Shown piece after piece: positions 62,861 to 64,000 of a stretch of 64,000 nucleotides of DNA. The notes below the pieces were generated by a model. It was not told the origin of the DNA, searched no databases, and saw nothing but the letters and a program-made list of their open reading frames with translations. The position numbers were made by a program, and so were the translations under genes. Origin of the DNA: Roseiarcus sp963805295 (GTDB lineage Bacteria > Pseudomonadota > Alphaproteobacteria > Rhizobiales > Beijerinckiaceae); the NCBI GenBank assembly GCA_963805295.1, contig CAWDTW010000032.1, forward strand, positions 86,215 to 150,214, written 5' to 3'. The first letter of the stretch is position 1; every line of letters begins with the position of its first letter.

Positions 62861-64000
62861 GGCGTTTAGTATTGATTCGGGCTATTCTTGGCGCGTCTGA
62901 TTCGAGGAGGCGTTGGTGGAGAGCCCGGAATTTGAGGATTGGCTGGGCGGGATCGGTAGGTTGACCCCAGCGCAGCGGCGACAGGCGGTGAAGGCGCTTT
63001 GCAAGGCCGAGGAGGCCGATGAGGACGTTGCGTCGGGCTTTGGCGAACCGGTCGAGGCGGCGGCTCGAGGATCGGAGGACGCGCCGGCGGCGCTTGCCGA
63101 GGGGGACGCGCGCAAGCAGCGCCGGGTTCGCGAGGACGCGCTGGGGGACATCGGCCAGGCGAAGGTGGAACGCCGGGGTTGCCCCCATTGCGCGGGGCGC
63201 GACATCGTCGCCTGGGGACGGGCGAACGGTCTGGCGCGCTCCCGCTGCAAGAGCTGCGGGCGCACGTTCAACGCCCTGACGAAGACGCCGATGGCGGGGC
63301 TGCGCAAGAAGGAGCAATGGCTCGACCACGCCCAGGCGATGATCGAGGGAACCAGCGTGGCGAAGGCCGCCGAACGTTGCCACGTCCACCCCACCACGGC
63401 CTTCCGCTGGCGACACCGGTTTCTCGGCTCGCCCGCGCTGGACAAGCCCAAGACGCTGAGAGGCATTGTCGAGGCGGACAGACGTTCATCCTCGAATCGT
63501 TCAAGGGCCGCAGGTCCGGTCTTCCCCGCCCGCCGCGCAAGCGGGGCGGCAAGGCCAAGCACCCGGGCCTCTTCTTCGAAAACATCCCGATCCTGGTGGC
63601 GCGCGACCGCGAGGGCGCAACCACCGACGCGGTGTTGCCCAATGTCGACCGCGCCTCGATCGCGGCGGCGCTGGACGGCGTGGTCACGCCCGCCAATCGG
63701 TTCGTCTGCGACGGCGGAAAGGCGATCGTGGCCTTCGCCCACAGGGCGAAAATCCCGGTCCATGTCGTTCCCGCGCCGGGCAAGCCCAGCCCCGAGGCCC
63801 CCGACCTCCATATCAACAACGTCAACGCCTATCACGGCCGGCTCAAGGAATGGATGCGCCGCTTCCACGGCGTCGCCACCAAGAACCTGCCCAACTATCT
63901 CGGATGGAGACGAGCGCTCGAGGCATGGGGAGACCAGGCCACTCCGCAAAACTGGATCCTCGGCGCCATCGGGATGGGGCCTTATCAACAGATAACGTCA
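62861..64000 (+). mobile_element. IS1595-family insertion sequence, right end beyond window
   Basis: Begins near GGCTCTCTTGGCGTTTAG inside selO and runs to the window edge. The exact left end and target duplication cannot be set because the right end is missing. Confidence 0.75.
62916..64000 (+). pseudogene. IS1595-family transposase, one frameshift, 3' end beyond window
   Basis: Start by TTG/GTG (62913/62916) after GAGGAGG. Zinc ribbon RRGCPHCAGRDIVAWGRA and RCKSCGRTFNALTKTPMAGL, helix-turn-helix GTSVAKAAERCHVHPTTAFR, then IVEADR; a base is lost near 63478 and the ISXO2 catalytic domain continues TFILESFKGRRSGLPRPPRK, NRFVCDGGKAIVAFAHRAKI, HINNVNAYHGRLKEWMRRFH, NLPNYLGWRRALEAWG. Essentially complete except the last residues. 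Confidence 0.88.

Overview
The window is GC-rich DNA with alphaproteobacterial coding style: QueC, a CobW/WD40 pair, a class III cyclase-TPR array, DUF2336, a PEPxxWA-CTERM relic and Rhizobiales-type palindromic spacer repeats. An order Hyphomicrobiales host is most likely, possibly near Methylocystis/Methylosinus; that placement is inference from gene content only.

Layout. 1-4.3 kb (minus strand) is a sugar-alcohol operon: pentulose kinase, HAD phosphatase, SorC-type regulator and an ABC solute-binding protein. 4.4-6.7 kb is an AT-richer islet with a three-gene cassette of unknown function (TIGR04255-like protein plus two conserved-looking partners). 6.7-24.3 kb is mostly housekeeping: WD40 protein, COG0523 GTPase, SH3 protein, QueC, YkgJ-like protein, an SDR, a cupin, an array of three adenylate cyclase-TPR genes plus a relic, RmuC, peptide deformylase, PilZ, LuxR-type response regulator and MsrA.

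A tRNA-Ser(GGA) at 24427-24516 is followed by a P4-type integrase, two unknown genes, a degenerate copy of the tRNA 3' end (27300-27323), and then a two-gene unit of a SNF2/RapA-like helicase and a zinc-ribbon protein. 31.4-50.4 kb is a dense insertion-sequence nest: IS1634, two IS110 copies each interrupted by an ISAzo13 element, further ISAzo13 copies, an IS4, an IS701-like element with a passenger gene, an IS1380, and relics. Two parts of the nest form a 2.7-kb inverted repeat around an intact DUF2336 gene. A RelE-like/UvrD/ankyrin fusion protein follows, with its last codons supplied by the IS1380. 53.5-60.7 kb is a redox gene cluster (carboxymuconolactone decarboxylase-like protein, two aldo/keto reductases, NAD(P)-binding protein, zinc alcohol dehydrogenase, cupin, divergent LysR regulator, SDR). 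60.9-64 kb has a YaiI protein, cold-shock protein, rhodanese and a decayed selO cut by an IS1595 element.

Many otherwise conserved genes carry single-base frameshifts, roughly one every 2-3 kb. This looks more like assembly or sequencing error than biology, so frameshifted genes are labelled pseudogene here but may be intact in the organism. The best candidates for undescribed systems are the 4.6-6.3 kb cassette, the 27.7-31.2 kb helicase pair and the 50.3-53.3 kb fusion.
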